A stretch of 64,000 nt of DNA, from assembly GCF_028769735.1 (NCBI RefSeq), contig NC_088171.1, positions 68,651,216 through 68,715,215 of the forward strand, written 5' to 3'. The stretch comes from Zonotrichia leucophrys gambelii (lineage: Eukaryota; Chordata; Aves; Passeriformes; Passerellidae). Shown piece after piece: positions 39,401 to 52,200 of the stretch; position 1 is the stretch's first letter; each line of letters begins with the position of its first letter. Both the position numbers and the translations under genes were made by a program. The notes beneath the pieces were generated by a model. That model was not told where the DNA came from. It was given only the letters and a program-made list of their open reading frames with translations, and did no database searches.

Positions 39401-41169
39401 TCTAGAATAATTTTTACATGACCACTCTATCACTGAGCGCATTAAACAACTAAAAGAAGTCAGGGGAACAGATACTTTCAAGGGAGCCTAGCATATGTAT
39501 TAGTGTTAGGAAATTATAACAGTTCAAATATGAAAATTACTGTCCAGTTGGTCAACATCTCAGTCTCATTTGACACTGGCATTCAGAACAAGCACCCTGA
39601 TCTCTGACCAGCGGGACAGGCATTCTGTTGGATAGTCACATTTTCTTACTCCATATTTGTAATAGATTTCCAAATCACAGATATTGAGCATATCTACCTC
39701 TTCAAAGAGCCACTGGAGTCCTATATATACAAGGATGTTGCTGCAAAATATAGCTATCACTTCACTTTACAACGTGCTAACTACTTCATACCCCTATCAA
39801 TGCTCCTTCAAAATCAGCCAGGCATCAATTGCAGATGTGGAAAAGGGAAGAAAGAGGCCTCAGTGCTGATATTTAATAGTATGGTGAACTAAAACAAGAA
39901 ACACACAAACCTCATGTATAAATCCTTTGCTTTCACATTGCTACAGTACTATTTATAGTACAAGAGGAAAATAACTAAAAGTTGTAATTTAGCCTCAAAG
40001 AGCTACAATGGAGCTATAGATGTGCTGCAAATTGCACACATCTTTAACCTCAGCTGGATTGAGGCCAGCAGTGCCATAAGGAAGTAAGATAATGAATAAA
40101 GGCCTATCTTTACATTGCTAGACTCGTCTGATCACATCAGATATTTGTATTGATGCATAGGTGGAATGGCAATATTCTAGAGGGAGTGTTCACTACAGAA
40201 CCAGAAACTAAATGTCTTCATATTTCTGCTGTTCATAACCTTTAATCATGCTACTTATATTTAGGAAGAATTTCTCTGGAGTAGAGTTCAGCTGATAACT
40301 TCTTCCACATGAATCATCATAATGTCTGTTGCTATTTGCACAGCACTGGAAATTATCAAGATGAATTCAAATGACCCTTTTACTCACCAGGATGTAGTTA
40401 GTTCTGTTATTTTTTTCTGCAGGTAATTTGTACTCACTGGTAATTGCTGAAGCTTCCAAAGGAAGCAAAAGCCTGAGGAATAGAGGTATTTCTTGAAGTC
40501 AGAAGATTTGATTAGTTCTTGACATTATTAAAGAAGACACTGTGAAAAATAAAGTGCAAACAAATCCCAGCAACACATAGCAAAGAACTATCAATTAGGG
40601 GCCAAACAATTTTATTGACTAGTTTTTTTCAGATGAGGGTTCAAGGGTTGTTTTAATGAAACCTGTAATTTGGATTCGAAATAAAGTTTTTTGTAGAGGG
40701 ACTTTTTTTCTTCTTCACATCTGCCAGAACACAATTTATGCATAAACTTGATTTATACTATGCAAATCTTTTATACCTAAGATTTTCTGGGGACTGGCAA
40801 CTATGAATACAAATTTTAAATACTTTGGACAAGATGCTTAGACTCTTATTATGTTTAAACATCACCTTGTTCCTGAAGTGACTCCAGTGGAGTGAGGTAC
40901 AGTATACTTTATCAGGATCTGGCAGTCAGTGATTTACTTCATTATTAACATAAATATATTTCAATCCTGTCACCAGATGCTAAGCAGTTACAGGGGTTTT
41001 TTTTAAACCAATTACAACAAAATCAAACCAGAATCCACTGATAGGATTTTGTTTACAAAAGCTGAAGTCTGATATCATTATTTATGTAGCAATGGGTTCA
41101 TATTCAATTCACAAGCTTCTCTACACATCATCTATCTCACAAGCCCTGAAACAGACCTGAGGATGCACT
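36498..41169. other. Unannotated DNA
   Basis: AT-rich sequence without recognisable gene, RNA or interspersed repeat. All open frames are under 100 codons. Confidence 0.6.
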
Positions 41170-41800
41170 AACAGGGTTTGCTTTTTATCGGTTATCTGAA
41201 TATTCATTTAAGAAAAGGCTATAGATGGCTTATTACGTGACATTAATTGCTAAGCTGGGAGTTGTGCGTACAATTTCTCTAAGTCCACAGTGAATGATTT
41301 GTGGCAGGGCAAATCTTTATGTGAGGATATGGAGAAGGGGAAAACCAAATATTCTTGACTGTAATTGACTATTAAAATGATTGAAAGTCAGTTGGCTTCT
41401 AGCCTGTAGGCGGGCATAGTTTTATTTCATTCTTCCCCCTTCCTAAAGACAGCAAGAAAGAGAAAATGTGATAATAGTGAAGAGACTACAGCTCTCTGGA
41501 AAGCTTAGGAATGCATTATGTGTGGAATGATTTCAGTGAGCTCAGGATGTCAGCTCACATGCAATAGGAGATTAAATGAGAGTGCCTGAAGTACTAACAG
41601 CTCCCGGCTGCTTGCTTGCTCTTTGCTGGAGGCTGCTGCTTCGCATGCAAGGAGAGCTGCAAAGGCTCTGTAACATCTCCCCCTCCCTCATATTTACAAT
41701 GGTTTATAGGTGAAGGTTAGGGTAAATTGAAACCAGAGCTGCTGTGCTTGTCAGGCTGAAAGGCTCTTTTCCTGCCTATTCTCTGTGCCTGTTTCTGCTG
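41170..41800. promoter_or_regulatory. Candidate non-coding regulatory segment
   Basis: This segment differs in texture from its surroundings. It has homeodomain-type cores (tattcattta at about 41201, cattaattgc at about 41243), an E-box-like cagctg-type and tgcttcgcatgcaa region near 41638, and a cluster of retained CpGs. It contains no simple repeats. Such composition is typical of conserved vertebrate enhancers, but conservation cannot be judged from one sequence. It ends about 50 bp before a CR1 insertion. This is an inference from composition only. Confidence 0.25.
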
Positions 41801-41849
41801 TATCTCCCTCGGCAGGACCTGCTGAAGAAGGGCTGGTGCACACTAATGT

Positions 41850-42216
41850 GACCTAATTGCTGCCTCCCAGTATCTGAAGAGAGCCTACAAGAAAGATGGG
41901 GAGAGAGCTTTTGCAAGGGCATGTAGTGACTGGACAAGGGGAATAGCTTCAAACTGAGAGAGAAGGTTTAGATTAGATATCAGGAAGAAATTCTTTACTG
42001 TGACGGTGCTGAGGAACTGAAACAGGTTGCTCAGAGAAGATATGGATGCCCCATTTCCAGAAGTGTTCAAGGCCAGGCTAGATGGGGCTCTGAGAAGCCT
42101 GGTCTAGTGAAAGGTGTCCCTGCCTGTGGTGAGGGTAGGGGGGAGGAGGGAGTGGGTTGTAACTAGATGACTTTTAATGTCCTTTCCAACCCAAATCTCT
42201 AAGATACTGTGATTTA
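41850..42216 (+). mobile_element. CR1 LINE 3' end, relatively well preserved
   Basis: This is the sense-strand 3' terminal part of CR1. Landmarks in order: gagcctacaagaaagatggg at 41881-41900, the caagggcatgtagtgactgg block at 41915-41934, ttagattagatatcaggaag at 41968-41987, gaaattctttactgtgacgg at 41987-42006, ttcaaggccaggctagatgg at 42066-42085, and a 3' end of the type ctttccaacccaaatctcta (42182-42201) followed by a degraded 8-mer tail. It is less diverged than the copy at the left edge of the window, so probably a younger subfamily. It is strongly 5'-truncated and non-coding. Confidence 0.93.
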
Positions 42217-42550
42217 TAGGGAGGTGGCAACAGCTTCTGGTCTTTTAGCTTAGTTTGACACCACTGGTGAATCAACAGGAGTAGAGGACAAGCATACCTA
42301 TTAACAATTCTCCACTGCTGGCATTAGTGAATTAGTGACTGAACAGCCTGTTCAGTCCAGATTTGGCTAAGTGCTGAAGGACCTGAGAGCTTTGTGAAAT
42401 TTCCATGGCCCAAGGAAGCAGAAGAAAATAACCTTGGGACAGTGAAGAAACTCCCATCTGATGTTCCTTGTCAAATACTCTGGAGCGAAGGTGGCTTACA
42501 ATGCTACCAGCACAGCAGATGGGTCCAGCACCATTTTTACATCTATGGTT

Positions 42551-42551
<1 letters not shown>
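42217..42551. other. Unannotated spacer between CR1 and microsatellite
   Basis: No feature is recognised. Frames on both strands owe their length to the adjoining stop-free CA tract. Confidence 0.55.

Positions 42552-42593
<42 letters not shown>
42552..42593. repeat. (CA)21 microsatellite
   Basis: Uninterrupted CA dinucleotide run of 42 bp. Uninterrupted tracts of this length are usually length-polymorphic. It lacks stops in all frames, which explains the long open frames through it (164 codons on the minus strand with a Cys-Val run, 84 on the plus strand with a Thr-His run). Neither is a gene. Confidence 0.98.
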
Positions 42594-42594
<1 letters not shown>

Positions 42595-45500
42595 TTGCAT
42601 TATTTCTGTGTGACACCAAAGTCTGTGTTAGTGTTTGAATGTGTTTGAAAGGATCTATTAAACTCTCAGCAAATAAGAGTTTCCCTTCCCCTGTCATAGA
42701 AGATTGTTTTTTCCCCCCTTTCCCATTTAAACATTTGTATTGCACTTTGGAATAGACAAAAACAGCAGGAAGAAGGAAAATACTGCCCCAGAAATTAGGA
42801 GTATAAGAAACTGGTAATGGGAACAAGGTTAAGGCTAGTAAGGCAGCACGGCAAAATCTTCATTAAGAACTTTCAAATGAAATTCTTTGTATCACAAAAT
42901 CACAGTGAATCAAAATCAATGACCATACCCTACAAAGGACAAAAGCCACACATTTCTAAATTATCTGACTGATGAATATGACTGCAGAGTCAAAAGGCCA
43001 CTTAGTTCAATAGCTGTGACAGTAGCCAGTGGCAGATATTTCAGAAAGAATAAAAGAAACAGAGCAAAAAAGATTTCTATTTTTGCAGATATTTTCCCCC
43101 AGCTGCTATAAACTGGGAATGTGATATGGCAAGGTTCTTCCAGAAGCATCTTGATGTGACTCCATTCTATAACAGCCCTATTATTTACCTACATATCCTG
43201 TACCATAAGTCCCATGATTTTGCCTGGTATGGAGGTCAGAAGTACACATCCTTGAATCACAATGGGAGCTTTCCTTCCCAATGAAAGTAGGCTTAAACAA
43301 AAGAATTACATAGAAGCCAGAACTGATAGTGTGTAAATACCTTTTACCTTGTAAATACTTTAGGACAGTCAGACAATAGTATCAAGCATTAGGAAATTTT
43401 TGCACTGGTAGGCAGATTGAGAATGTGTCATATCAGAAATTACTGGGAATTTATTGAAGTCACACTTTTCAGTGGAAAGCACTTTTTGTAAAGGAAATTT
43501 TTCAGTAACACAAACTACAACCCTGCCAGGAACCCTACTGTGGCTCAGGGATGGTATGTCTTTTCCTCACCCCATCCCCACCCAGCCATTGCCCTCTTTT
43601 GATCCTTCTCCCTTGCCCAGAGGGAAGGGCCTTTTCAAAGAGCAAAGAGCAGAGAGACCAAGTGAAGAGCTCACCCTTCTTTCAGGAAATTAGACATCCA
43701 AGACCAGCATTTATTCTCAACAGGGACTATTTTAAAGATCCAAGAACATCACTGACAAAAAGCTTTCCTAATGTGCAGCCTAAAATTTCCTTTTTTAGCA
43801 TGAGTCAGTCACTTCTTGTTATACAATCATCTGCTCTGAAGTCCTGTGAAATTTCTTTCTTTTTGTATCCCCAAAATACATTGATGGTGTCCTTTAATTC
43901 CCTTTTATGATATATTTGAAAAAGCATTATCTACATAGAGATGACATTTCAAGTCATGCTATCATTTGATTTTGTTCTGTAAGCACTTAAGGAGTGTAAG
44001 AGATCAGAGATAAAGTCAGATGACAGGTCTTCACACTGGTAAGATTCAGGGGAATTCCGGGGGGAGTGTGCTAGATACTAGTGCAGGTGTCCTTTTATAT
44101 TTTTATTTTTATCTCTCCAGTGGCCCACAGATGCCTAAAGGCCTCAGAAACTACTCCATGAGGTCCAGTCCAAGCCTTACAGAGGCAGTAATTTTCTAAG
44201 GGTCTCAGTCAATAGTTTAGACAATAACTAATTACATGATTACATAGGTGAACAGTGCCATGAGAGGGCAAAGTCTGGGAAAAAGTGATAGCTTAATTTA
44301 GTACTCACTATGACAGCAGAGCCACACATTCTAGTCCTCGGGTCAGAAGCCTTGGTGGATGTTTTGGAACAACACTACAGGTGCATATGTACGCATACCT
44401 TGCACAAAGATATTTCCAACTTCCTCCTTAACATGGTCTTTCTAACTCCCCCATGGCAACAGCTGCCTTTTAACATTTCCCCCTTCTTTTCAATCATGTG
44501 TTATGATGTTGTTCATAGTATAAAGTTTGTTAGCTTGATGCAGTGAGGTGTGAAAATCCAGATCCAAAAACTTCTAACATTTTTCCCTATCACCATGCAG
44601 TGCAAGACTAGTATTTATTTTCCATAATTCAAGAAGTTTATATATAGACCCTGTATAGCTTTGACTTTTGCTCCTGGTGTACTTTGCTAAGAAATAGTAC
44701 ATAGGCATTTTGTCCATTATCACTCTCTTCTTTTCTTTTGGTGCCAGTGCTTCCCCCTCTCCTTTTCTCTGACATACACTGAAATCCCTTTCATTCACAT
44801 TTGGTGGCTTATTTTTCTCTGTATCTATTCAGCTCTTCAAGCAACTCCATTCTTTTGCTAGCTCCATCCAATATTCTCTCATTTCTTTTCTCTTTTTACC
44901 CCCTAGGCTGGTTAAAGGCTTTTCCTTTTTTTTTTTGTTTTTTTTTAAATCACGAGTCTTCTGGAGGGCAGACAGGCATTCTTAGATAGGCTGTCATAGG
45001 ATGCATTCAATCCAACAGCATGTTATTTCATTAAAATCACTGGTGCTGATGATGGGATGTTTGGACAGTATGTCCACCTTGTCCTTGCTTGCCTGAGTTC
45101 ATGGCTTAATTATGTGAGTGGAGGGAGAAAAAAGGGGGCTGGGAAGACAAAGAAACTGTCCCCTGCAAATATTAGGGAGGTTGAAAATGGCAAAGATAGC
45201 TAGAAACAACCTGCCCTGAAAGAGAAGTATTTTGATTTACAGACTGATGTGATTTTAGTATTTTTGTGACTGCCAGAGTGTGTGACCATTACCATAAACA
45301 AAGAAAATGGAAATTAGGCTTAAAATGGAAAGCTATGTAGAAGGTTCTTGTTATGTCACTCCTTCTGGCAGAAAAAGCAGGAAGACTGTGCTCAGATTTC
45401 CCAAGATATTAGGCATGTGGTGGTTGCTCCAAATATTGCTAATACAGCTATGAAAATGCTTTCTGAAGAGTAAATACTCTGTCTTTTTTTTTTTCCTGTG

Positions 45501-48180
45501 AATTGAAACTGTGACTTCTTTCTTTCTTTCTTTTGCATTTTCACACCCCAAAAATATTTAGTTTGAAGACATTTTCCAGGCTCACCTTTTAAAATAATTT
45601 ATTCAGAGTAGTCTGAGTTTCAGCACAGCCAAATGTATAGAAGAACTGGACACAGTTACTTATGTAAACCTTCCTGTAAGACTAAATATTTCCTGGATCA
45701 GGTCCTGTATTTGTTACATTTTATTAGATAAAATAACAAACACTAGAATTTACCATAAAACCTGAAAAATGTTTCACATTACCAAAAAAACACCCCATTT
45801 TTACCTTCAATCATGCTATGGAAAGCAGGTGCCATTTAAAATCTAGAACATTGTCTGTGGTTTAAAAGAAGTCATTGAAAGGTCACACTGATCTCAGTTA
45901 TAAAATACGGTACTGCCATCACCATTCTTAATTTCCCTTCAATAACTATTCTCTTCCTGGTTGCTTTCCAAGTTTGCATCTTTCTAACAAAAGTTTCTAA
46001 GACCAATCTTCCAGATCTGATCACTATAGCTACAACTCTGTCTTCAAAAAATTTATGCCAGACCTTCTATCTCTGTTTAATCAAGCAGGGGATAAGGGCT
46101 GTTTCAAAAGTGAGTTGATTTTGGAAAAGTAGCAAAGAAAATTCAGGAAAAAAAAGCAAGAAAATGTTTAAATACATGTACTTCTTTGGATCACAGATAT
46201 CTGTGAGCACTCCCATAGTGTGTCATACATCTGTTTCAGCTCTATTTTCTCACATTGCAGGATTATCTGTTCTACCTCAGAGTTGTGACTCTTGGATCTA
46301 TAATGCAACACTTGACATCAGTTTGGCTCATGGGATGTTATCTTACTCATTATAAACTAATTAATCTTTTGAAAAAGTAGTATCCTACTTTCAAATTAAA
46401 TTGTTCTAAAAAAACCCATATTTCCAAACATGAAACACATACCTTTTGTCTGTTTTTGCAAAAAATTAAATCTCTCTTATCCTGGAATAATTTTAGGCAG
46501 TTGTCATATCACACTGAATTGTCTGCTTCAAGAGCTCTATTAAGGACAGGCAAACTTATTTGAATAATGCAAGAACTGGTCTAACCCTTAACATTAACCT
46601 CAAAATACCACCAGATTGAAGTTCAAAGAAATTCAGCCAGCCCTTGCATGTTTCCCTTACCCACAAATATTTTCACCTACCTCAATACATCTTCATTTTA
46701 GAGAAAACTGAGAAGTGATGTAAGCAATCATTTCTTTCTTTCAACTGAACTCAACAACAGAATAATTCCCATATTTTTCATCCCAATCACTGGAAGAGGT
46801 GAAGAGACAATGCCTATGAAGTGTCAAAAACTACAGATAAATTTTAAAAAAACTAACAGCAAAATTCAGACTTCACTAGACTCACCATCAGTGTATGATA
46901 GATGAGACGACATTACCTCTTAAAAAATTTCAGAGCAACCAGAACAAAAGAGAAAACAATTCAGCCAGCAGACAGAAAATGAAAGATTTATGACTTTTCC
47001 TAACTATATTAGAGACTATTATGTGAAAGACCTTATGCAAATACTTACTGGAAATTTATGTATAATATTATCCTCTGGCAGAATTTTTTTTGCCTTTCTG
47101 TGTGTAACAGTCAAACAGAGCTTACATGCTCATCTAGCAGAAATGGAAAATTAAAGGAATTTCCCTGTACATTTCTTTTTATAACTGGAAATATATTTGC
47201 TTTTTTTTTTCAAGTTTTATAAGCACTATATCAAATTTTAGCAGTGAAGACAATGGCAGTCTTTACTGCATTCTCTGTGAGGAGTGGGTCTATTGAAAAT
47301 TCTGACTGGAAAAGAAAGAGTCCTACACAAAAGGCAGCAAAACAGAGAACTTATATTCAGCCATGAAACCACAAGACTGACTTTGTATTTTGTCTATGAA
47401 TGTGAGAAAAACATCAGATGAAAACTTAGCAGGCTGCTCCATGGGAGGGTTCCTGATAACTGGAAGCATCTGCCATTAAACTAGGGGTCCAATTCCCATC
47501 TGATGAGCTCAGGCTACTGATACTCACAGGTCATTTGTTATGAGAAAAGACAGCAATATTCTTACTATCCCTAATTTGGCTGTGTACATTTGTTTTTCAC
47601 TCAACACCTCAAATTTCAGTCCAGTGGACTTAGTAGGAGTCCTTCTATATACTTTATATGAAACTGAATATGTTTCATATCTCTTGGGTGGGCAGTAAAG
47701 GAAATATATATGGAGATTCACACAAGGAGTGTAGCTAAGCTGCACACCAGAGGGTAAGTCGTTAATTAAATTTAGTTGCACTAGTTTTTCTCTTGGCTTT
47801 GTGTTTCCTCTTCTACATGACAGTTTCTAGTGAATAAACACACATAATTGTAGGCAGGTCTCCTGCTATTAACTGTTGGGATCAGTTTTCTATGAATCCT
47901 TTACATTCTTCATAATTTTTGGTGTTTGTGGTGAGTCAGTGCTGCTCAGAACTCACACTCCATGAATCAAGTTCAAGATTTACACAAAAAACAAATAAAT
48001 ACTTATCCAAAAGTGACCAATGTTTACATGGCAGGTTCCATGTTTTTGATGCTTTTGTTTTGAATCTGCTTGATTGCACGGCAAGTGATGCTTCTTTTGC
48101 TGAGCTCCTGTATCTAAGGGAACGACCTTGAAGAAAGGCCTTAACCCTTGGCAGTGTGACTGAATCCTGACCTCAAGCAC
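42594..48180. other. Unannotated DNA
   Basis: About 5.6 kb, AT-rich and CpG-poor. Simple runs are a T-rich tract at about 44925-44946 and a (TTCT)n run at 45516-45534. A C-rich patch lies at 43558-43630. Frames reach 119 codons (43551-43910, plus) without a recognisable motif. No gene is supported. Confidence 0.6.
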
Positions 48181-48360
48181 TTCGCAGCGTTTCGTAGGCA
48201 CTGATAAGCGCACGAGTGTTACTGTTATCTCGCGTCCTCCAGAGGCGCATACCTGACTGCTGCGATGGAGCTCGGGGGGCGGGCACCGCTAATGAACGTG
48301 TCTGGAGATGGAACATAGCGAGTTCCAGTGTGATGCGTGAGAACAGAAGAATTCATTTAC
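48181..48360. promoter_or_regulatory. Short CpG-rich island
   Basis: I count 15 CpG dinucleotides in these 180 bp, 13 of them in the first 120 bp, where G+C is about 59 %. The flanking DNA is nearly CpG-free. A GC box of the Sp1 type (ggggcggg, 48276-48283) lies within. An ATG in a good start context (G at -3 and +4) at 48265 opens only a 17-codon frame. CpG retention in vertebrates implies low germline methylation, typical of promoters, some enhancers and some exons. It is shorter than a classical CpG island, and no adjoining gene is visible. Confidence 0.4.
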
Positions 48361-49260
48361 TCAGATTCTGACTTTGTTCCTACTGCTCACCTGCCAGTGC
48401 AACTATTTTGGAGACTGTGGGTTTGATTTTTCTCTGTACTTCAGTGTTAGTACACAAGCCAGAACACTGCAGCTCTTAAGAGTGCTTTACAGCACAATGG
48501 CATATTTTAAAGATGACAGCATTGCGAACTGTTCCAGAGGAGCTATTTGGCTTTTAGGATGACTGCTCTAGAAAGAATTCTCGGGCTTAACAGCGCCAGG
48601 AAAAGGGGCAAGAGAAATACAGATGCTGCAATCTGGTTACGGAAATGACAAGCTCCTGTGCTGTAGTACTTAAACAGAGTCTCCAGCCGACACCATTTAT
48701 GAGCTGTTACATACGGCTGCAATCACACACGGGCTCAGCGAGGCTTTCCATAGGGGTCACATTTGTTTCCACATTCACTTTGTAAATGAGTTTGTAATGT
48801 GGTGCAAATGGTAGCAAATGGACGTTAAATGAGGCTTGTATGTAGACTGAGCCTTTGTAAATATATAGGCTATTTTAAAAGCAAATAATAAGAAGGCAAG
48901 CCAAACAACAGCAGCCTCTGCGACAGAATCCAGTGAAAATGGAGTTGTTTTACATATACAGCAATTTGAAATGTGAATTTCCTGTTTAAACTCTCTTCAA
49001 TCCAGCCTCAACTTCTCTCTCCATACTAAAGCTGCAACATATTTTACATTGCCATGGATACTTTGGACAGAAGACAGTGCGCACTAGCAATGAAATTTTC
49101 CACAGGAAACTATTCCAAGAACCTGTCCCACACTGCAGTGCTCATACAGAGTTTTTGCTCAACCGTATACAATCTTTTTCTAAAGGCTATGACTAGCTGG
49201 GACTTCGGCTGCCTGTCTGTGGGTTTGGAACAGGCCCAAGGTATTACCACTCTGGGATAA
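48361..49260. promoter_or_regulatory. Candidate non-coding regulatory segment beside CpG island
   Basis: Complex, repeat-free sequence continues from the CpG-rich segment and keeps scattered CpGs (gttacggaaatg at about 48638, cagccgacacc at about 48685, catacggctg at about 48712, cacacgggctcagcgagg at about 48727, gtgcgcac at about 49077). It contains octamer-like and AT-hook-type words (atgtggtgcaaatggtagcaaatg near 48797). Frames here are short (68 codons at most). I infer a possible enhancer or proximal promoter. It could equally be single-copy DNA that escaped CpG decay. Confidence 0.25.
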
Positions 49261-52200
49261 TTACTGCTAACTGCATTTTGCTATCACTTGCCCTGGCTGG
49301 CTGTTTACACCCCCCTAGGAAGAGTCTGATAGACTGCAGGAGGACACTCTCTTTAGAGGGCAAAGTAGAAATACAAGTTGACATTTAAAAAAGTCATTGG
49401 GAGACTAAAATACAAGCAAATCATAATGGTAGCCAAACAGAAGTGAGTGCACAGGAATTACACGGAGTTGGAAAAATTAGAGGTTTAAAAGGGGAATAGT
49501 AAGAAGAAATTCATTTGATACAAGCACCTTACATGGGGGAAAAAAGCCCAACAGTAAGGGGGGAGGGGTGTGTTAATTTTTTTAATATTAAAAAAAAATG
49601 GCTAAGTTAGGCAAATTGCATAATGAACTTTTACTTGCCTAGAAAGGTGAGGATGTGTTACTTCTCTTTATCTGTCCCTCTTCTTTTCTTCTCCCATAGC
49701 AATTCAACCTAACATCTTTTTTCCCATCCAGTAGTGAGCTCCCCTCAGGGCAGCACTCATTTATGGACTGCAAGGTTGAGTCCTTCATAATACTTCTCCC
49801 CATTAACAGTATCATAGTGATGTCAAGATTTTTGAATGAGAGGTCAGTGGGGTTCTGTTGGAAGGGGTCTCTCTCAGCAGCAGCCTCCATGCCTAGGTAG
49901 TCTAAGCTCAGCTGGGGGCTGAATGTGCAGTAAATACCTCCTCTCCACCAGCTGGGACACAGGACAATCCTTTCCCCAGAACAGCCTTTTCTCACTACCT
50001 TTCCTTTCCTGGCTCCCAGCGGCTACATGCACACAAGCCCTGCTCTGTGATGGTGCTTTCCCAAGAGAATCAGGAGAGCTACAAGGTGAGTGGCCCAGAC
50101 AGTCTCCTTCCCCACTGTTGGAGCAGACAGGTCACACATAGCAGTATCCCAGCCCTCAGGAGGACAGCAGGTGGATGGCCACAGTAAATCCAGGGCTGTG
50201 CAAGGCTGTCAACAACATGACACAGAATTAGTCACAGATACCATGATACTGAAGTGGTATTATGTATTTAATAACTGTTTATCATTGTCATCCGTTTGAA
50301 TACCTCCCACTTAAAAAACTTAACAGTCCAGATTCTTCCTCCTGGATGTGAACAGTCTGCATTTGTGCCTCACCTCAATTACATCTATTGCCTTTGAGGG
50401 CAAAACTTCTCTTCTGAAGTTAGAGTTCTTGCCTAAAGCAGAACATTTTCACCTTGTTCCCAAAAAATTTTTTTAAATATATCTTCCATTTGATATTGGT
50501 ACCTAGTTGATATCCAGCTGATACTCTAGTTTACGTTGATCTTCCCTTCTAACTGAGTGCACATTTTTTGGGTGTGCAGAGAAATGTTGAGTGTGCAGGG
50601 AAATGTTGCCACACAATACAGCTGTTTGAGATATTAATTTTGCTGTACACAGTTCACCTATCTAAAACAATCTTAACAAGTAAGATTGCAAACACTTCAT
50701 AGTTTATACTATATATAGTATGTACTGTATAGTCACTTGTAGAATATTCATTTCTTAATCTAAAAATATTCTGGCAAAAAAACCCTATAAAAATAGTTGC
50801 CATACACTCTCTTCTCTTTGCATGCTGTATTTCTCCCTGTTTCCCTTCAAGGAGAAGCAACATCTCCTCCTGGCCTAATCATACGAAATGCCCATTAATA
50901 TAGGAGTAAGAAATCTATTTAAAGTTTTTGTAAATCTCAGCCTCAGTCAGTATCCTGGACTACTTCCTCAGTTCTCTCAGATTTTTTAAGTAATCCATTC
51001 CTTTCTCTCCAAAACAGGTGTCTATTAAATATTGTTCATCTTGGATTCTGGGTGAAAGCTTTATGGACAGCAATGCCTCTTTATTCTTTTTCTTAGCAGC
51101 ACACATTCAATTTTTAAAATTTGACTTTTACCATTGGCTTCTAAATATTGCTGAGACTCATTCTCTAGTTGCTGTACTTTTAATTGGTCACATAAAACCA
51201 CCACCTTTGCTCTCTGTGAATATCATCTTGGTTGAATGCAAAAAGCTTCCCAGATCAAATCTATCAGGAAGTACTCAGACCATCTGAGATCACTGCAATA
51301 AATTTAGTGGTGAGTTGATACAGCAAGACACTGAAGTATATGTATTATCCTTCAAGATATTATAAGATATATGTAACATGTAGTATGAAAGAGAAATGGA
51401 GTTTCAAAAATTATGATTCATCACCCTCCAAGTATTATTCTGATCCAGTGCTCTTAACAAATTTGTAGCCTTTCTAAATATGCTGTTCTGGACAGTACTT
51501 ATCTATCCTGAGCTCTTGTCAGGTGAACCTAGAACTTCACTAAAATTGTCCTAGGAAGTTAACTTCCTCTTTCCTGCATGCTATAAGAAAACTAAAGAGA
51601 TTTACAAAGAAATGAAAGGAAATATTCAAGACAGGATTAAAAAAAATTCTTTTAGGTAACATTTGAACAGAAGAACCTACCTCCTTCATCTAGCAACTTG
51701 ATTTTTAAGAGACACAATATATTGAACCAGTAAAATTGCCACATCCCACTCCCACTCAAGAAAGAATAAATGCTCAGTTTCCGTGTCTTTTTTGTGTTTT
51801 GGGGTTTTTTTCTTGTAATGGAAAAATGGCAGGAAACTACTACTCTACATTTTGGAAAGTTCTCTTTCATCCAGATCTTTGAAATTTTATAAAAATAGTT
51901 TTCCTTGGTTCTATCATTCCACCACTATTTTTTATTCTTTTTTAAAATTATATTTTCAATGTATGACTCTTCTTCTCTCAGCTTAAGGGTTACAAATATT
52001 TATATAACATTGATTATCCAACAGTACAGATTTTATTTTAATAGATATTTCATTCTTTAAAAGAGCTAGTGAAGATTTGACTTTCCTCTAGGTCTTGACA
52101 ATGTATTGTGATTTCACTCTTCTTGGTTTCAAAGCCAATTTTCTAGTGTATATTAAAACCATAAAATTTCTGATGGAAGTCACAATTAACCTTAATTTAG

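Noticed and set aside
42332..42826. 164-codon minus-strand and 84-codon plus-strand frames
   Set aside because: Their length comes from the stop-free CA microsatellite, which gives Cys-Val and Thr-His runs; the remainder shows no family similarity.
45516..45534. (TTCT)n run as a notable satellite
   Set aside because: Under five units; ordinary simple sequence.
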